Part shown: in pieces, positions 1-7,261 of the stretch
Position numbering within the stretch: the stretch's first letter is position 1
Layout: each line of letters opens with the position of its first letter
IMG/VR virus record: IMGVR_UViG_3300020179_000026
Span: 1 to 64,000 of that record
Length of the DNA stretch: 64,000 bases
Source: a virus
Strand: one strand, 5' to 3'
Program-made: the position numbers and the translations under genes
The notes under the pieces: model-generated
What the model was told of the DNA's origin: nothing
The model's input: only the letters and a program-made list of their open reading frames with translations
The model's database searches: none

Positions 1-2
1 TG

Positions 3-521
3 GGTGCATACAAAGGGGACAGTACTGATGCTTTTTTTGACAGCAAACGCATAGACAAGGAATATCACCTTTTGCTTTATGAACCAAACAAACAGTGTCC
101 AGAAATATTAAAAACAAAATATCCATTGGCCGAAATTGTAAACAAAGCGGTTTCTGACAAGGATGGCGAAGCAATTTTTTATCCGGATGAACAACACGGA
201 AACATAATATATAATGAAACAAAGCAGGGATATACTGTACAAACCGAAGATATTGATAATATATTGAACAGGTTGGACGGTTTTGATTTTTGCATTATGC
301 GAATTGATGTTGAAGGCAGCGAATACAATATTGTTCCCAAAATGCTGAAACACCCTAATATTAAAAAAATAAATGAACTTTATATTGAATGGCACAAAGA
401 TCATGAACGGGGAAACACGGAACAGCTTGCAAAAGGACTGATAAGAAACATACCGTTTGTGATGGAAAGTTATTTTGATCAAAATGATTCGCGTCGGGTT
501 CTGACCCAGCACAGTGCTTGA
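3..521 (+). CDS. FkbM-family SAM methyltransferase, 5'-truncated by window edge
   Basis: The frame is open from the first bases of the window, so the N-terminus lies outside it. The visible part starts with a glycine-rich SAM-binding stretch (GAYKGDST), followed by LLYEPNK, a VSDKDGEA stretch and the diagnostic RIDVEGSEYNI, ending near YIEWH. This order is typical of FkbM methyltransferases (Methyltransf_21), which O-methylate sugars or other small hydroxyl groups. The gene heads a + strand block of glycosyltransferases, so methylation of a glycan is the likely role; this is inference from context. It ends 28 bases before the next gene. Its true start and any fused upstream domain cannot be seen. 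Confidence 0.8.
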   Translation, partial: GAYKGDSTDAFFDSKRIDKEYHLLLYEPNKQCPEILKTKYPLAEIVNKAVSDKDGEAIFYPDEQHGNIIYNETKQGYTVQTEDIDNILNRLDGFDFCIMRIDVEGSEYNIVPKMLKHPNIKKINELYIEWHKDHERGNTEQLAKGLIRNIPFVMESYFDQNDSRRVLTQHSA

Positions 522-549
522 TTTACCAAATTATTTGGTAAACTAGGTT

Positions 550-1488
550 ATGCATTATCCTGCCACGCCCACTCATTACATATTGAACGGAGGATTGGGA
601 GATGTGATCGCTGCAAGTCCCGTGGTCAAATATGCAATTGAAAACTTTCACAAAGACGGCAAATATCTGATCAGCACGGTTCCGGCGTACCGAGATATGT
701 TGTGGTTTGTTCCCGACAACAGATTCAACAGCATTTTTGAAAGATATGAATTCAAAGAGGAATACCGGCATGTTCGCATATTTCCTCAAGGTGTGTCCGA
801 TGTGCCCAAAAGCAATCTGAGCAAAGTGGCCAGCTATAATCTGATCAACAAGGTTTTGCGGGATGAGGATTATAATTATCCGTTGTATCCAAAAAATATT
901 GATGTGAGCAAATACAATGTGGATTTCAGTCGATCCGTGATCATATCCGTTGGATTTCGTTCCCCGGTTAGAAAATGGAACAAAGAACTTTTAAGAAAAC
1001 TCACCGAACACATTGTGGAACGGGATCATATTCCGGTGTTGATTGGCACAAGCAAAGAACCGTTTGATCCGAACAGCCCGTTGGTTGCCTACAAACAAGG
1101 AGATGAAGCCAAGGTGTTGGATGTGCGGGACATCACCACCTGTGTGAACTTGATTGACAAAACAAACTTGAATGATTTGATCGGCATTTTTCAGCAATCA
1201 AAATGCCTTGTGGGTTATGATGGGGGCCCCATTCATCTGGCAGGACTCACCAACATCCCCATCATTTGTGCCTATACCTATGTGAATCCGGATTATCGCA
1301 TGTTTGTGCGAAACGGTAAACTGGGATGGAACATGTATCCGGTAACTGTGGGCAAAGAGAAATGCCGTTTCTGTTACACGGACTGGCATCTTTTCAATTA
1401 TCGGTTTGATGATTGCTGGACGGGAACACTGGAATGTGGGGAGTATAAACTGGAACAATTCACGGAACATCTGGACAAAATACTGTGA
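550..1488 (+). CDS. GT9-like (heptosyltransferase-type) glycosyltransferase
   Basis: A 312-residue protein with the two hallmarks of the ADP-heptose:LPS heptosyltransferase family (GT9, GT-B fold). The N-terminal loop NGGLGDVIAASPVV is at residues 13-26. The C-terminal nucleotide-binding motif GYDGGPIHLAGLTNIPII is at about 222-239. Family members transfer a sugar from a nucleotide donor to lipopolysaccharide core; the actual donor and acceptor are unknown here. A C-R-F-C pair near residue 272 is an extra feature. The start ATG follows a short gap after the FkbM gene. The stop TGA overlaps the GTG of the next gene (GTGA), so the two are translationally coupled. Confidence 0.8.
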   Translation: MHYPATPTHYILNGGLGDVIAASPVVKYAIENFHKDGKYLISTVPAYRDMLWFVPDNRFNSIFERYEFKEEYRHVRIFPQGVSDVPKSNLSKVASYNLINKVLRDEDYNYPLYPKNIDVSKYNVDFSRSVIISVGFRSPVRKWNKELLRKLTEHIVERDHIPVLIGTSKEPFDPNSPLVAYKQGDEAKVLDVRDITTCVNLIDKTNLNDLIGIFQQSKCLVGYDGGPIHLAGLTNIPIICAYTYVNPDYRMFVRNGKLGWNMYPVTVGKEKCRFCYTDWHLFNYRFDDCWTGTLECGEYKLEQFTEHLDKIL

Positions 1489-2141
1489 ATTGCAGAATAG
1501 TGCATCTGGTCACGGATCCTGAGAATGATCGCAAAGAAAAAGAATCTGTGCATAATCTGAAGACTTTTTGCAGCAAATATCCGGTGGAATACAAACAAAC
1601 CATCAACGAAATATATAAAAATCTTCCGCCCATGGAAAACTGCAACCGACCAAACAGTGTGAGCATGCAACCGGGTAACGGCAATCTTTCCCCGGGTCAC
1701 TACGGTTGTTTTCTGGCCCATAAAAACGGCATAAGCTTGGAGGATAACATCAATTATGATTTTATATTAATATTTGAAGATGCCATCATAAACCATGATT
1801 TTGAAGATTTTTACAATAAGTTGGAACATTTTTATAAAATAACAAAGAATCATGATCTGGATTTGTTTAATCTGGGAAACAATCAGGGAACGGGATACAC
1901 GTTTGATACTGAAATGGAAGATTATATTCTGGGGGTGCATTTTTTCATACCGACCCAGTCTTACCTGATACCCCGGGAAAAACTAAAACAAGTTCAATTC
2001 AGATTCAAAACCTGTGCGTGGGATGCTTATGATCTTTGGATCACCAAGGTTGCCCGAATGAAAACAGGATGCAGCAAACAAATATTTACCAAACATTGCA
2101 GTGGTTATTCGCATGTGGACCGTTGCATGAAAACTTTTTAA
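1485..2141 (+). CDS. GT25-like glycosyltransferase
   Basis: A 218-residue protein starting at GTG, which overlaps the preceding stop codon. Residues 68-80 (LSPGHYGCFLAHK) match the GT25 family signature found in lipooligosaccharide galactosyltransferases and procollagen galactosyltransferases, where LTxGExGCxLSH is usual. The following acidic motif is FEDA (97-100) instead of the usual EDD, so one metal-binding acid appears replaced. This could change activity or mean the family assignment is remote. The next gene starts 1 base after this stop. Probable role: adding a sugar to a phage or host surface glycan. Confidence 0.6.
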   Translation: MNCRIVHLVTDPENDRKEKESVHNLKTFCSKYPVEYKQTINEIYKNLPPMENCNRPNSVSMQPGNGNLSPGHYGCFLAHKNGISLEDNINYDFILIFEDAIINHDFEDFYNKLEHFYKITKNHDLDLFNLGNNQGTGYTFDTEMEDYILGVHFFIPTQSYLIPREKLKQVQFRFKTCAWDAYDLWITKVARMKTGCSKQIFTKHCSGYSHVDRCMKTF

Positions 2142-2142
2142 T

Positions 2143-2802
2143 ATGAATCGCGCCGTAATCACCACCATGATTGATGGGGAAGGCGAAATTATGGGAAACA
2201 TAAGCATTCCCCGGATGGAGGATTATGCAAAAAAGGTGGGAGCCCGTTTGATTGTGATCAAAAAAAGATTTCCTCCGTTTGATTTCATTGCCATGAGCAA
2301 ATTTTTCATGGAACGCCATCTTCCAAACTATTCCGAGGGCATTTTTTATCTGGACACGGACGCCCTCATTAACCGGAACGCCCCGGACATTTTCAATCTG
2401 GCTCCATCACAAGGCATGAGTGCGGTATGGGATTCTAAAAATGATCAACCCAATCCGGAATGGAACAAATACATCAAAGCGGCGGCCGCCCTGACAGAAA
2501 TTGAACCGTGGGAGGGTTATTTTAACGGAGGTGTTTTATTGCTTCGCCCGGATGCAATCAAAATTTTTAGCAATCCGGAATACTTCAAACTGATGCCGTG
2601 GTACCCAGATCAAACCATCATGAATCTGAACCGGGCCCGATATAATATAAAATATCACAATCTTGGTTCACAATGGAATCTGATGGGACAGAATGGGGGG
2701 GACGAACAAAGCTGGAGCAAATGCAACGTGGCTCATTTTGCCGGGTATGATTTTCAAACTCGAATCAATTTAATGCATCAAATCAATCAAATTTTACCGT
2801 AA
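2143..2802 (+). CDS. GT8-like glycosyltransferase
   Basis: A 219-residue GT-A enzyme. The DXD metal and nucleotide-sugar motif is in YLDTDALI (69-76), followed by YFNGGVLLL (126-134), PDQTIMN (155-161) and a late AHFAG (197-201). This order matches the GT8 family (glycogenin, galactinol synthase and LPS glucosyl/galactosyltransferases). It closes the first glycan operon. Its stop codon overlaps the end of the convergent 43-aa minus-strand gene by 9 bases. Substrate unknown. Confidence 0.75.
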   Translation: MNRAVITTMIDGEGEIMGNISIPRMEDYAKKVGARLIVIKKRFPPFDFIAMSKFFMERHLPNYSEGIFYLDTDALINRNAPDIFNLAPSQGMSAVWDSKNDQPNPEWNKYIKAAAALTEIEPWEGYFNGGVLLLRPDAIKIFSNPEYFKLMPWYPDQTIMNLNRARYNIKYHNLGSQWNLMGQNGGDEQSWSKCNVAHFAGYDFQTRINLMHQINQILP

Positions 2803-2925
2803 TTTTTTCTTTTTATCCCAACGAATCGTATCGTAATTTTGCCAAAACTTCTTGCTTATGCTCCGGGGACGGTCGCCTTTTCCGTTCTGAACGGTGTTTA
2901 ATTTGGCGGTTTTACCCTTGCTCAT
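2794..2925 (-). CDS. 43-aa basic phage protein (NGKGDRPR motif)
   Basis: A complete small frame from ATG at 2925 to TAA at 2794. The ATG overlaps the TGA of the zinc-ribbon gene upstream (ATGA), a coupling seen throughout this genome, so expression is likely. The protein is very basic and contains VQNGKGDRPR followed by FWQNYDTIRWDKKKK. This resembles small proteins I recall from many T4-like and other phages (NGKGSKPRP plus an aromatic Y/W stretch), with no known function. The gene overlaps the end of the GT8-like gene on the opposite strand. Recognition of the family is from memory and not tested. Confidence 0.7.
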   Translation of the reverse strand: MSKGKTAKLNTVQNGKGDRPRSISKKFWQNYDTIRWDKKKKLR

Positions 2926-3134
2926 TCCAGAAAATTTAAAGGATCCTCTTCTTGTGTCAACATTTCTTCGCTTCGTTTACTGACCCGCACAATGCTTTCA
3001 TCAAACCTGTAATTTCCGCAAAAAATGCAGAATGCACTGTCTTTTGCATTCACATTATCGCAAGCTTCACATATTTTATAATAAAAAGGAAACCGTTTTA
3101 CGTCCAAAAGCATTCTTTTTTGTTTACTATTCAC
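2922..3134 (-). CDS. Small zinc-ribbon protein
   Basis: A 70-residue protein with two CxxC pairs, CEAC (22-25) and CIFC (36-39), which make a compact zinc ribbon. The N-terminus is lysine-rich and the C-terminus acidic. The start is GTG at 3134 or ATG at 3113. A late-promoter box (TATTTA on +, 3146-3151) lies 11 bases before the GTG and overlaps the box of the divergent gene at 3153. It is coupled to the 43-aa gene by ATGA. Such ribbons often bind DNA, RNA or protein; no specific function can be assigned. Confidence 0.65.
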   Translation of the reverse strand: MNSKQKRMLLDVKRFPFYYKICEACDNVNAKDSAFCIFCGNYRFDESIVRVSKRSEEMLTQEEDPLNFLE

Positions 3135-3141
3135 GATACAT

Positions 3142-3147
3142 TAAATA
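3142..3147 (+). promoter_or_regulatory. Late-promoter box TAAATA, 5 nt before ATG 3153
   Basis: TTAAATA followed by five bases and ATG. The same palindromic stretch TAAATATTTATA provides the opposite-strand box for the gene starting at 3134, so the promoter is bidirectional. Confidence 0.6.
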
Positions 3148-3152
3148 TTTAT

Positions 3153-3350
3153 ATGTCCAAAGCTGAAAAGGTAGAAGGAATTGTGAACCAAAAGATCACA
3201 GCGGATCTTGTTTTGGACATGTATGACAAATACAAACGGGAAAAAAACAAAGAAAAAAAGGAGGAGATTTTGCAAAAAGTAAAACTTTTGGCTAAAAATC
3301 TAAATCATTATCTGGTCATGCCCAAAGATTATGATAAATATTACAACTGA
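3153..3350 (+). CDS. Hypothetical 65-aa charged protein
   Basis: A longer open frame runs upstream to 2952, but that part is antisense to the zinc-ribbon gene. The ATG at 3153 is chosen because a TAAATA box sits 5 bases before it. The product is helical, rich in Lys and Glu (KYKREKNKEKKEE), and probably a coiled coil. Its TGA shares bases with the next ATG (TGATG). It starts the + strand run leading to the lysis genes. No family recognised. Confidence 0.6.
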   Translation: MSKAEKVEGIVNQKITADLVLDMYDKYKREKNKEKKEEILQKVKLLAKNLNHYLVMPKDYDKYYN

Positions 3351-3598
3351 TGAAAGATTATCTGAAACAAATTGATTTGGAAAAGATTTATGAAGGTACC
3401 ATTCGCAACACCGGTCAGATGAGTGCACCCGATGCAAGCCAGATAAGCCCGGGAATCAACCGGGACAGCATGGCCAGCCAGAACATTTACACACCAAACG
3501 ACTATCGGATTGGTGAAAACGAGGAAGGCGAGAAAGAAACCAAGCTGCGGGAAGCGTTGAAAAAGATCAAAGAGATTTTAAATAATCTTGATCTATGA
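3350..3598 (+). CDS. Hypothetical 82-aa protein
   Basis: An 82-residue protein coupled to both neighbours: its ATG overlaps the upstream stop, and its stop overlaps the ATG of the muramidase gene (ATGA). The N-terminus is amphipathic (DYLKQIDLEKIYEGTIRN), the middle is low-complexity with Ser, Asn and Gln, and the C-terminus is a charged helix (KLREALKKIKEILNNLDL). No recognised domain. Its place in the operon directly before an endolysin candidate suggests a structural or lysis accessory, but this is only context. Confidence 0.6.
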   Translation: MKDYLKQIDLEKIYEGTIRNTGQMSAPDASQISPGINRDSMASQNIYTPNDYRIGENEEGEKETKLREALKKIKEILNNLDL

Positions 3599-4128
3599 AC
3601 CAAATCAAAATATCCCCGAATAAAAGTGCCGAATTTGAAACGGCCATGAAGTTTGTACGGGAAGCAGAAGGTGGATATTACAACCACAAAAATGACCCCG
3701 GTGGGGAAACCATGTATGGGCTGACAAAGCGAGATTATCCTTTGCTGGATATTAAAAATCTTACCCGGGAACAAGCGGACGAAATTTTTTGGCAGGATTA
3801 CTGGCTAAAAAGTGCGGCTCCACAGGTTCCGTTCCCTGCCTATATCAGTTATTTTGACAGTTGTGTAAACACAGGTCGTACCCAAGCCAACAAGTTTCTA
3901 CAAAGATGTGTAGGAGCAACAGCAGACGGTATTGTTGGGCCATATACCCGCAGTCTCATGAGCAAAAAAGATCCAAAAGATTTGGCTTTTGATATAATTG
4001 ATCAACGGCAGACTTTTTATGATAATTTGTGTGAAAAACGCCCTAAGTTGGCTGTTTTCAAAAAAGGTTGGACGAATAGGAACAATAATCTAAGAAAATA
4101 TATAAAAAATTTGTTGGCCAAGGCTTGA
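3595..4128 (+). CDS. GH108-type N-acetylmuramidase (endolysin candidate)
   Basis: A 177-residue protein with the glycoside hydrolase 108 signature: EAEGGY (catalytic Glu at about residue 25) followed by NDPGGETMYGLT. The C-terminal part (about 85-175) has FLQRCVGATADGIVGPYT, typical of the PG_binding_3 domain that accompanies GH108. Family members cut the glycan strands of peptidoglycan. There is no signal peptide, so release would need a holin; a holin-like gene lies at 13252-13461. A Rho-independent terminator at 4175-4202 ends this transcript about 50 bases downstream. Confidence 0.85.
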   Translation: MNQIKISPNKSAEFETAMKFVREAEGGYYNHKNDPGGETMYGLTKRDYPLLDIKNLTREQADEIFWQDYWLKSAAPQVPFPAYISYFDSCVNTGRTQANKFLQRCVGATADGIVGPYTRSLMSKKDPKDLAFDIIDQRQTFYDNLCEKRPKLAVFKKGWTNRNNNLRKYIKNLLAKA

Positions 4129-4174
4129 ATATCTTTGCAAAAAGATAAATATTATTAACAAAAACAACAACGTT

Positions 4175-4202
4175 TTGTAAAGAATCTTCTTTACAATTTT
4201 TT
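4175..4202 (+). terminator. Rho-independent terminator after GH108 gene
   Basis: Inverted repeat TTGTAAAGA / TCTTTACAA with a 4-base loop, followed by six T. It separates the muramidase operon from the signal-peptide gene and overlaps the possible -35 of the next promoter. Confidence 0.75.
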
Positions 4203-4216
4203 GACCCTGATATAAT
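4190..4216 (+). promoter_or_regulatory. Candidate host sigma70 promoter with extended -10
   Basis: TTTACA at 4190-4195, a 15-base spacer, and TATAAT at 4211-4216 preceded by TGA (extended -10, TGnTATAAT). The start codon at 4230 is only 13 bases further on. This is the clearest host-type promoter I found in the window; most other genes carry phage late boxes. Confidence 0.5.
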
Positions 4217-4229
4217 CGGGTCCAGCCAC

Positions 4230-4829
4230 ATGAAAAAAACACTATTAGCCGCAGCTTTGGTCATAGGGGTAGCAAACAGCTTCAGCACTGAAGCTGGCCG
4301 ATGCGTTTTGTCCCAATCTGTGGTTAAACCTAATCTTACCCCCGCTGAATTCAAAACTTTCATGGGAGATGTGAGTAAACTGACCCGCAATTACAGCAGC
4401 GGTCTTTGTGCCAAGTTCACCACGGCCCTGTTGGACAACCTGCACGAGCGAAACGGCAAGGCATTTCCTCAATTGGATTTGCGGGAAGGAAGGATAGTAC
4501 GAGGGCGGAAAGGACGGCAAACCTATCCGGTCACCACTTCAAACAACGGCATATTGTATGCGAAAAACTACAAAAATGTATTTGAAAGCAAACATGATTT
4601 TGTAAAAATAGGCACAAAAGATGTGTTGTCCCTGCCTGAAAACACCATTGTGATTGCGGTTTATCAACCAAAACACAGTCGCAGGCCCGGACATATAGAG
4701 GTATTATTCAAGAAAAACAAACGACTTTATGCAGCATCCGACAAATTGGGGCGTCCTCTTTTTCATCACAAAAATACCTATCGTCAGGTAGACTTTTACT
4801 ATCCTATTCGGGAGGATGGCCAAATATGA
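4230..4829 (+). CDS. Secreted protein, possible Cys/His (papain-like) hydrolase
   Basis: A 199-residue protein with a clear Sec signal peptide: MKK, a hydrophobic core LLAAALVIGVA, and probable cleavage near residues 22-23. The mature part contains GLCAKFT (Cys60) and, about 95 residues later, RPGHIEVLF (His155) followed by YAASD. A helix-borne Cys and a beta-strand His in this spacing resemble NlpC/P60 or CHAP peptidoglycan amidases. The match is weak and I cannot name a family. It sits between a muramidase and a 3D-domain protein, which supports a cell-wall role. It is the only gene here with a host-like promoter, so it may be made early. Its TGA overlaps the next ATG. Confidence 0.55.
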   Translation: MKKTLLAAALVIGVANSFSTEAGRCVLSQSVVKPNLTPAEFKTFMGDVSKLTRNYSSGLCAKFTTALLDNLHERNGKAFPQLDLREGRIVRGRKGRQTYPVTTSNNGILYAKNYKNVFESKHDFVKIGTKDVLSLPENTIVIAVYQPKHSRRPGHIEVLFKKNKRLYAASDKLGRPLFHHKNTYRQVDFYYPIREDGQI

Positions 4830-5305
4830 AAAGAATTATTTTCATATTAATAGCTTTGATAATTTTATATAATATAAGTTTCGTAGGCGTTAAACCTGTT
4901 AAGCCTGTGGGACCTATTATTTCCAAAAAATTGGATAATTTAAGCGGAAAGATTGTTGAACAAGGAATAATTGAAAAGAAAATAAAGGCAAGATTAACTG
5001 TATATTGGGCTAAAGGAGGGGACACCGACAGGGATACGGCCCGCAAAAAAAGCTCATCAGGAACACGTCTTCGTGAAGGGATAAGCGTGGCAGTCGATCC
5101 GCGCCTAATCCCCTTTTATAAGCGTTTATACATACCAAATTTGGGCATCAGGGTGGCTCATGACACCGGCACAGCTGTTAAGCAAAAGAAGGCAAGTGGA
5201 GGTAAACTGCCTGTTATAGACATATTTTTCGAAAAAAAGCAGGATGCTTTGAATTTTGCATATAATAACCCAAAAATAGTCACAGTCAGTGTTTATAAAT
5301 ATTAA
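4826..5305 (+). CDS. Membrane-anchored 3D-domain (double-psi beta-barrel) protein
   Basis: A 159-residue protein with an N-terminal hydrophobic anchor (about residues 3-20) and a 3D domain. The three defining aspartates are visible: AVDPRLIP (Asp91), AHDTGTA (Asp113) and VIDIFFE (Asp132). The 3D fold is found in MltA-type lytic transglycosylases and in Gram-positive resuscitation-promoting and cell-wall enzymes, and is linked to glycan-strand cleavage. It would act in the periplasm, held by its anchor. The same domain recurs, interrupted by an inserted CHAP domain, in the gene at 10382-12181. It is coupled to the upstream secreted-protein gene by ATGA. Confidence 0.75.
   Translation: MKRIIFILIALIILYNISFVGVKPVKPVGPIISKKLDNLSGKIVEQGIIEKKIKARLTVYWAKGGDTDRDTARKKSSSGTRLREGISVAVDPRLIPFYKRLYIPNLGIRVAHDTGTAVKQKKASGGKLPVIDIFFEKKQDALNFAYNNPKIVTVSVYKY
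5296..5301 (+). promoter_or_regulatory. Late-promoter box TATAAATA, 5 nt before GTG 5307
   Basis: The box lies inside the last codons of the 3D-domain gene, five bases before a GTG start. It decides the start of the SleB-type gene. Confidence 0.6.
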
Positions 5306-5306
5306 G

Positions 5307-5840
5307 GTGAGGTTTGAAGATAGAATAAGACAACTATTGTTGGAGGTAACACCAGATCTGCCTCCGCCACCTCCAGCCCTGGTTCAAAAAGCCGAAGCCA
5401 GTATCAAATACAGCGATATTGTGGCTGCAGCTCTGATTGGTGAAGCCGGGGGAGAGGGATATGAAGGCATGCAAGCTGTCATGAATGTGATCATGAACAG
5501 GGTAAAAGGGGGGAATCCGTTCCGGGGTGCGGTTGATGTGGTGCTAAAACCCAAACAATTCAGCTTTTTTGATGATTATAACGCTGGAAGCGTGAAAATG
5601 GGGGACGTTGTAACCAAAGCCATGCAGCATCCCCGATGGGCTATGGCTAAAGAACTGGCCCTTGTAGGCATGCAAGGAAAGCTAGAGGATCTTACTGGAG
5701 GAGCCACTCACTATCATGTAACCAAAGGACCCAGCAAAGTGAAACCTTATTGGAGCAGTCCTCAATTTGGCGGAAAAAACAAGGAAGCTCTAGCGACGAA
5801 CACGATTGGCAGCCACACGTTTTTTAAAAACATTCGCTGA
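5307..5840 (+). CDS. SleB/CwlJ-type cell-wall hydrolase (Hydrolase_2)
   Basis: The frame is open from 5289, but GTG at 5307 is chosen because a TATAAATA box precedes it by 5 bases. The 177-residue product has a proline-rich linker (about 15-24) and a catalytic domain. That domain contains AALIGEAGGEGYEGMQAVMN, with the probable catalytic Glu46, then VIMNRV and PKQFSF (82-87), the classic SleB/CwlJ signature. Family members are lytic transglycosylases or amidases first known from spore germination and also found in Gram-negative bacteria and phages. It would be a second endolysin candidate beside the GH108 enzyme. Its end overlaps the minus-strand gene 5790-6044. Confidence 0.8.
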   Translation: MRFEDRIRQLLLEVTPDLPPPPPALVQKAEASIKYSDIVAAALIGEAGGEGYEGMQAVMNVIMNRVKGGNPFRGAVDVVLKPKQFSFFDDYNAGSVKMGDVVTKAMQHPRWAMAKELALVGMQGKLEDLTGGATHYHVTKGPSKVKPYWSSPQFGGKNKEALATNTIGSHTFFKNIR

Positions 5841-6044
5841 TTTTTTTTTCTTTTTTGCAGGAATTGCAAACAAAATCTGCATGCTGCCCGGATTGCTTGT
5901 GTCCCCTTTAAATCCGCTTGGATGTGTTGCTGTTTTGCCCCAATCAATGTTTGTTCCTTGAAAAGTCTTGGGAACTTTAGCCATGGGAAAAATATTAAAA
6001 TCTTCCGTGAGTTTTTTAACAATCTTGTCAAAACATGTCGTCAT
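5790..6044 (-). CDS. Hypothetical 84-aa basic protein coupled to fibre gene
   Basis: The ATG overlaps the TGA of the collar-fibre gene (ATGA), the coupling pattern used across this genome, so translation is likely. The protein has a GTNIDWGKTATHPSGFKGD stretch and a very basic C-terminus (KKKKKSANVFKKR). Its last 51 bases are antisense to the end of the SleB-type gene. No function recognised; it could be a fibre-associated or assembly protein. Confidence 0.55.
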   Translation of the reverse strand: MTTCFDKIVKKLTEDFNIFPMAKVPKTFQGTNIDWGKTATHPSGFKGDTSNPGSMQILFAIPAKKKKKSANVFKKRVAANRVRR

Positions 6045-7195
6045 GATGATGCTTTGATCAGCTTGCGAACAACTGCACTGGGCTGAATGGTGTTGTGGCC
6101 ATCAGCTGCACCAGATCCTACGGTACCAGTTGCATCCACGGTACCTTGACTATAGGTATAGGAATAGTTTCCGTTTGAATTCTGAATAGTTAAACCTCCC
6201 ACATAACCTATTCCATTCGGATTAAGAGAACCAGGTTGGCGGAATTCAGCTGTAACATCAAATTCACATTTACCTTCAGCTTCAGTCAATACGTGATTTT
6301 CTTCACCTCCGGTGCTTCCCACTGCATTTGCTATGGTGGCGGTTCCTGTTCCGCCTGAACCCATGGTTACACGTCTGCGAAGATCCGGAAGATTGAATGT
6401 TGTGCTTCCGTCCCCAGCACCCCATGTGGTTCCCAAAACTGTGAAAAGTTGTGCATAGGTTGTGCGGGAAACAGGGGATCCATCGCATTCCAGATAAGTT
6501 GCAGGAGGTGCGCCAGATCCGGCCCAATCAATCACCGTTCCAATCGGATTGGTGGTGACCAAACCTGCCAAAAGAACCTGCAGATCCGAGGGTGTGAGAT
6601 CTTGAACTGCACCACCGGTATTCAAACGACCTTTGATGGTGTTGGCCGGGGAAGATACCAATTTTGCATTTGTGATACTGTTGTCTGCAACAATCATGCC
6701 TTGACTACCATCATAAGTCAGGCTGCTACCCAACTTTGTTTTTAAGATCGTATTGGTTCCTATCCGTTCCAGTCCGGAACCTATGCTTATGCTCGCCAAT
6801 TTGCTAGCCAAAAGACCGTTATCTGCCACACGAACAACGTTAGCCACCTGAATGAGTGTATTGTTATCGATTGTGAATTGACTGCCAAAAGGAGCAAATG
6901 CGCTTACTTTAGCAAAGTCTGTTCCGGTCAGCATGTATGTAAGATTTGTACCTGTATCAAAAACAAAATCTCCACTGGCCGGGGCAAGACCTGTGCTAAG
7001 ATTGGTATTGTTTCCACTAAATGTGGCAAATCCAAGATTCTTTGTTCCTACTGGAATACCTGCCAAACTTCCGGTGCCCACATAAAGACGTTGGCTATCC
7101 GTACAATAACCTGGTTCACCTGGTTCCAGTGTAACATTTTTTCTTTCAGTTTCCGTACCCTGACGGAAAATGATCTTTTTGATCTCGGCTGCCAT
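6041..7195 (-). CDS. Tail fibre protein with phage Collar domain
   Basis: A 384-residue fibre protein. The N-terminus has IIFRQGTETERKNVTLEPGEPGY, a motif common at the base of short tail-fibre or tip proteins. The middle is beta-rich and repetitive. A Collar domain (Pfam Tail_Collar) occupies about 215-280, visible as IGTVIDWAGSGAPPATYLEC followed by DGSPVSR and STTFNLPDLRRRV. The C-terminus ends with a GxxxxHNTIQPSAVVRKLIKA strand typical of receptor-binding tips. It probably contacts the host surface. A TAAATA box lies 6 bases before the ATG. Confidence 0.8.
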   Translation of the reverse strand: MAAEIKKIIFRQGTETERKNVTLEPGEPGYCTDSQRLYVGTGSLAGIPVGTKNLGFATFSGNNTNLSTGLAPASGDFVFDTGTNLTYMLTGTDFAKVSAFAPFGSQFTIDNNTLIQVANVVRVADNGLLASKLASISIGSGLERIGTNTILKTKLGSSLTYDGSQGMIVADNSITNAKLVSSPANTIKGRLNTGGAVQDLTPSDLQVLLAGLVTTNPIGTVIDWAGSGAPPATYLECDGSPVSRTTYAQLFTVLGTTWGAGDGSTTFNLPDLRRRVTMGSGGTGTATIANAVGSTGGEENHVLTEAEGKCEFDVTAEFRQPGSLNPNGIGYVGGLTIQNSNGNYSYTYSQGTVDATGTVGSGAADGHNTIQPSAVVRKLIKASS

Positions 7196-7201
7196 TATTA
7201 T

Positions 7202-7207
7202 TATTTA
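7202..7207 (-). promoter_or_regulatory. Late-promoter box, 6 nt before ATG 7195
   Basis: TTAAATAAATA on the minus strand; the second TAAATA is six bases from the fibre start codon. No Shine-Dalgarno is present. Confidence 0.55.
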
Positions 7208-7249
7208 TTTAATATATTGTTTTCTACAATTATTTTAAAAATATTATGA

Positions 7250-7255
7250 TAAATA
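7250..7255 (+). promoter_or_regulatory. Late-promoter box GATAAATA, 6 nt before ATG 7262
   Basis: TAAATA, six bases, ATG. Divergent from the fibre promoter about 45 bases away. Confidence 0.55.
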
Positions 7256-7261
7256 ACTTAT

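Noticed and set aside
2952-3152. Upstream extension of the 3153-3350 gene
   Set aside because: Antisense to the zinc-ribbon gene; the TAAATA box fixes the start at 3153.
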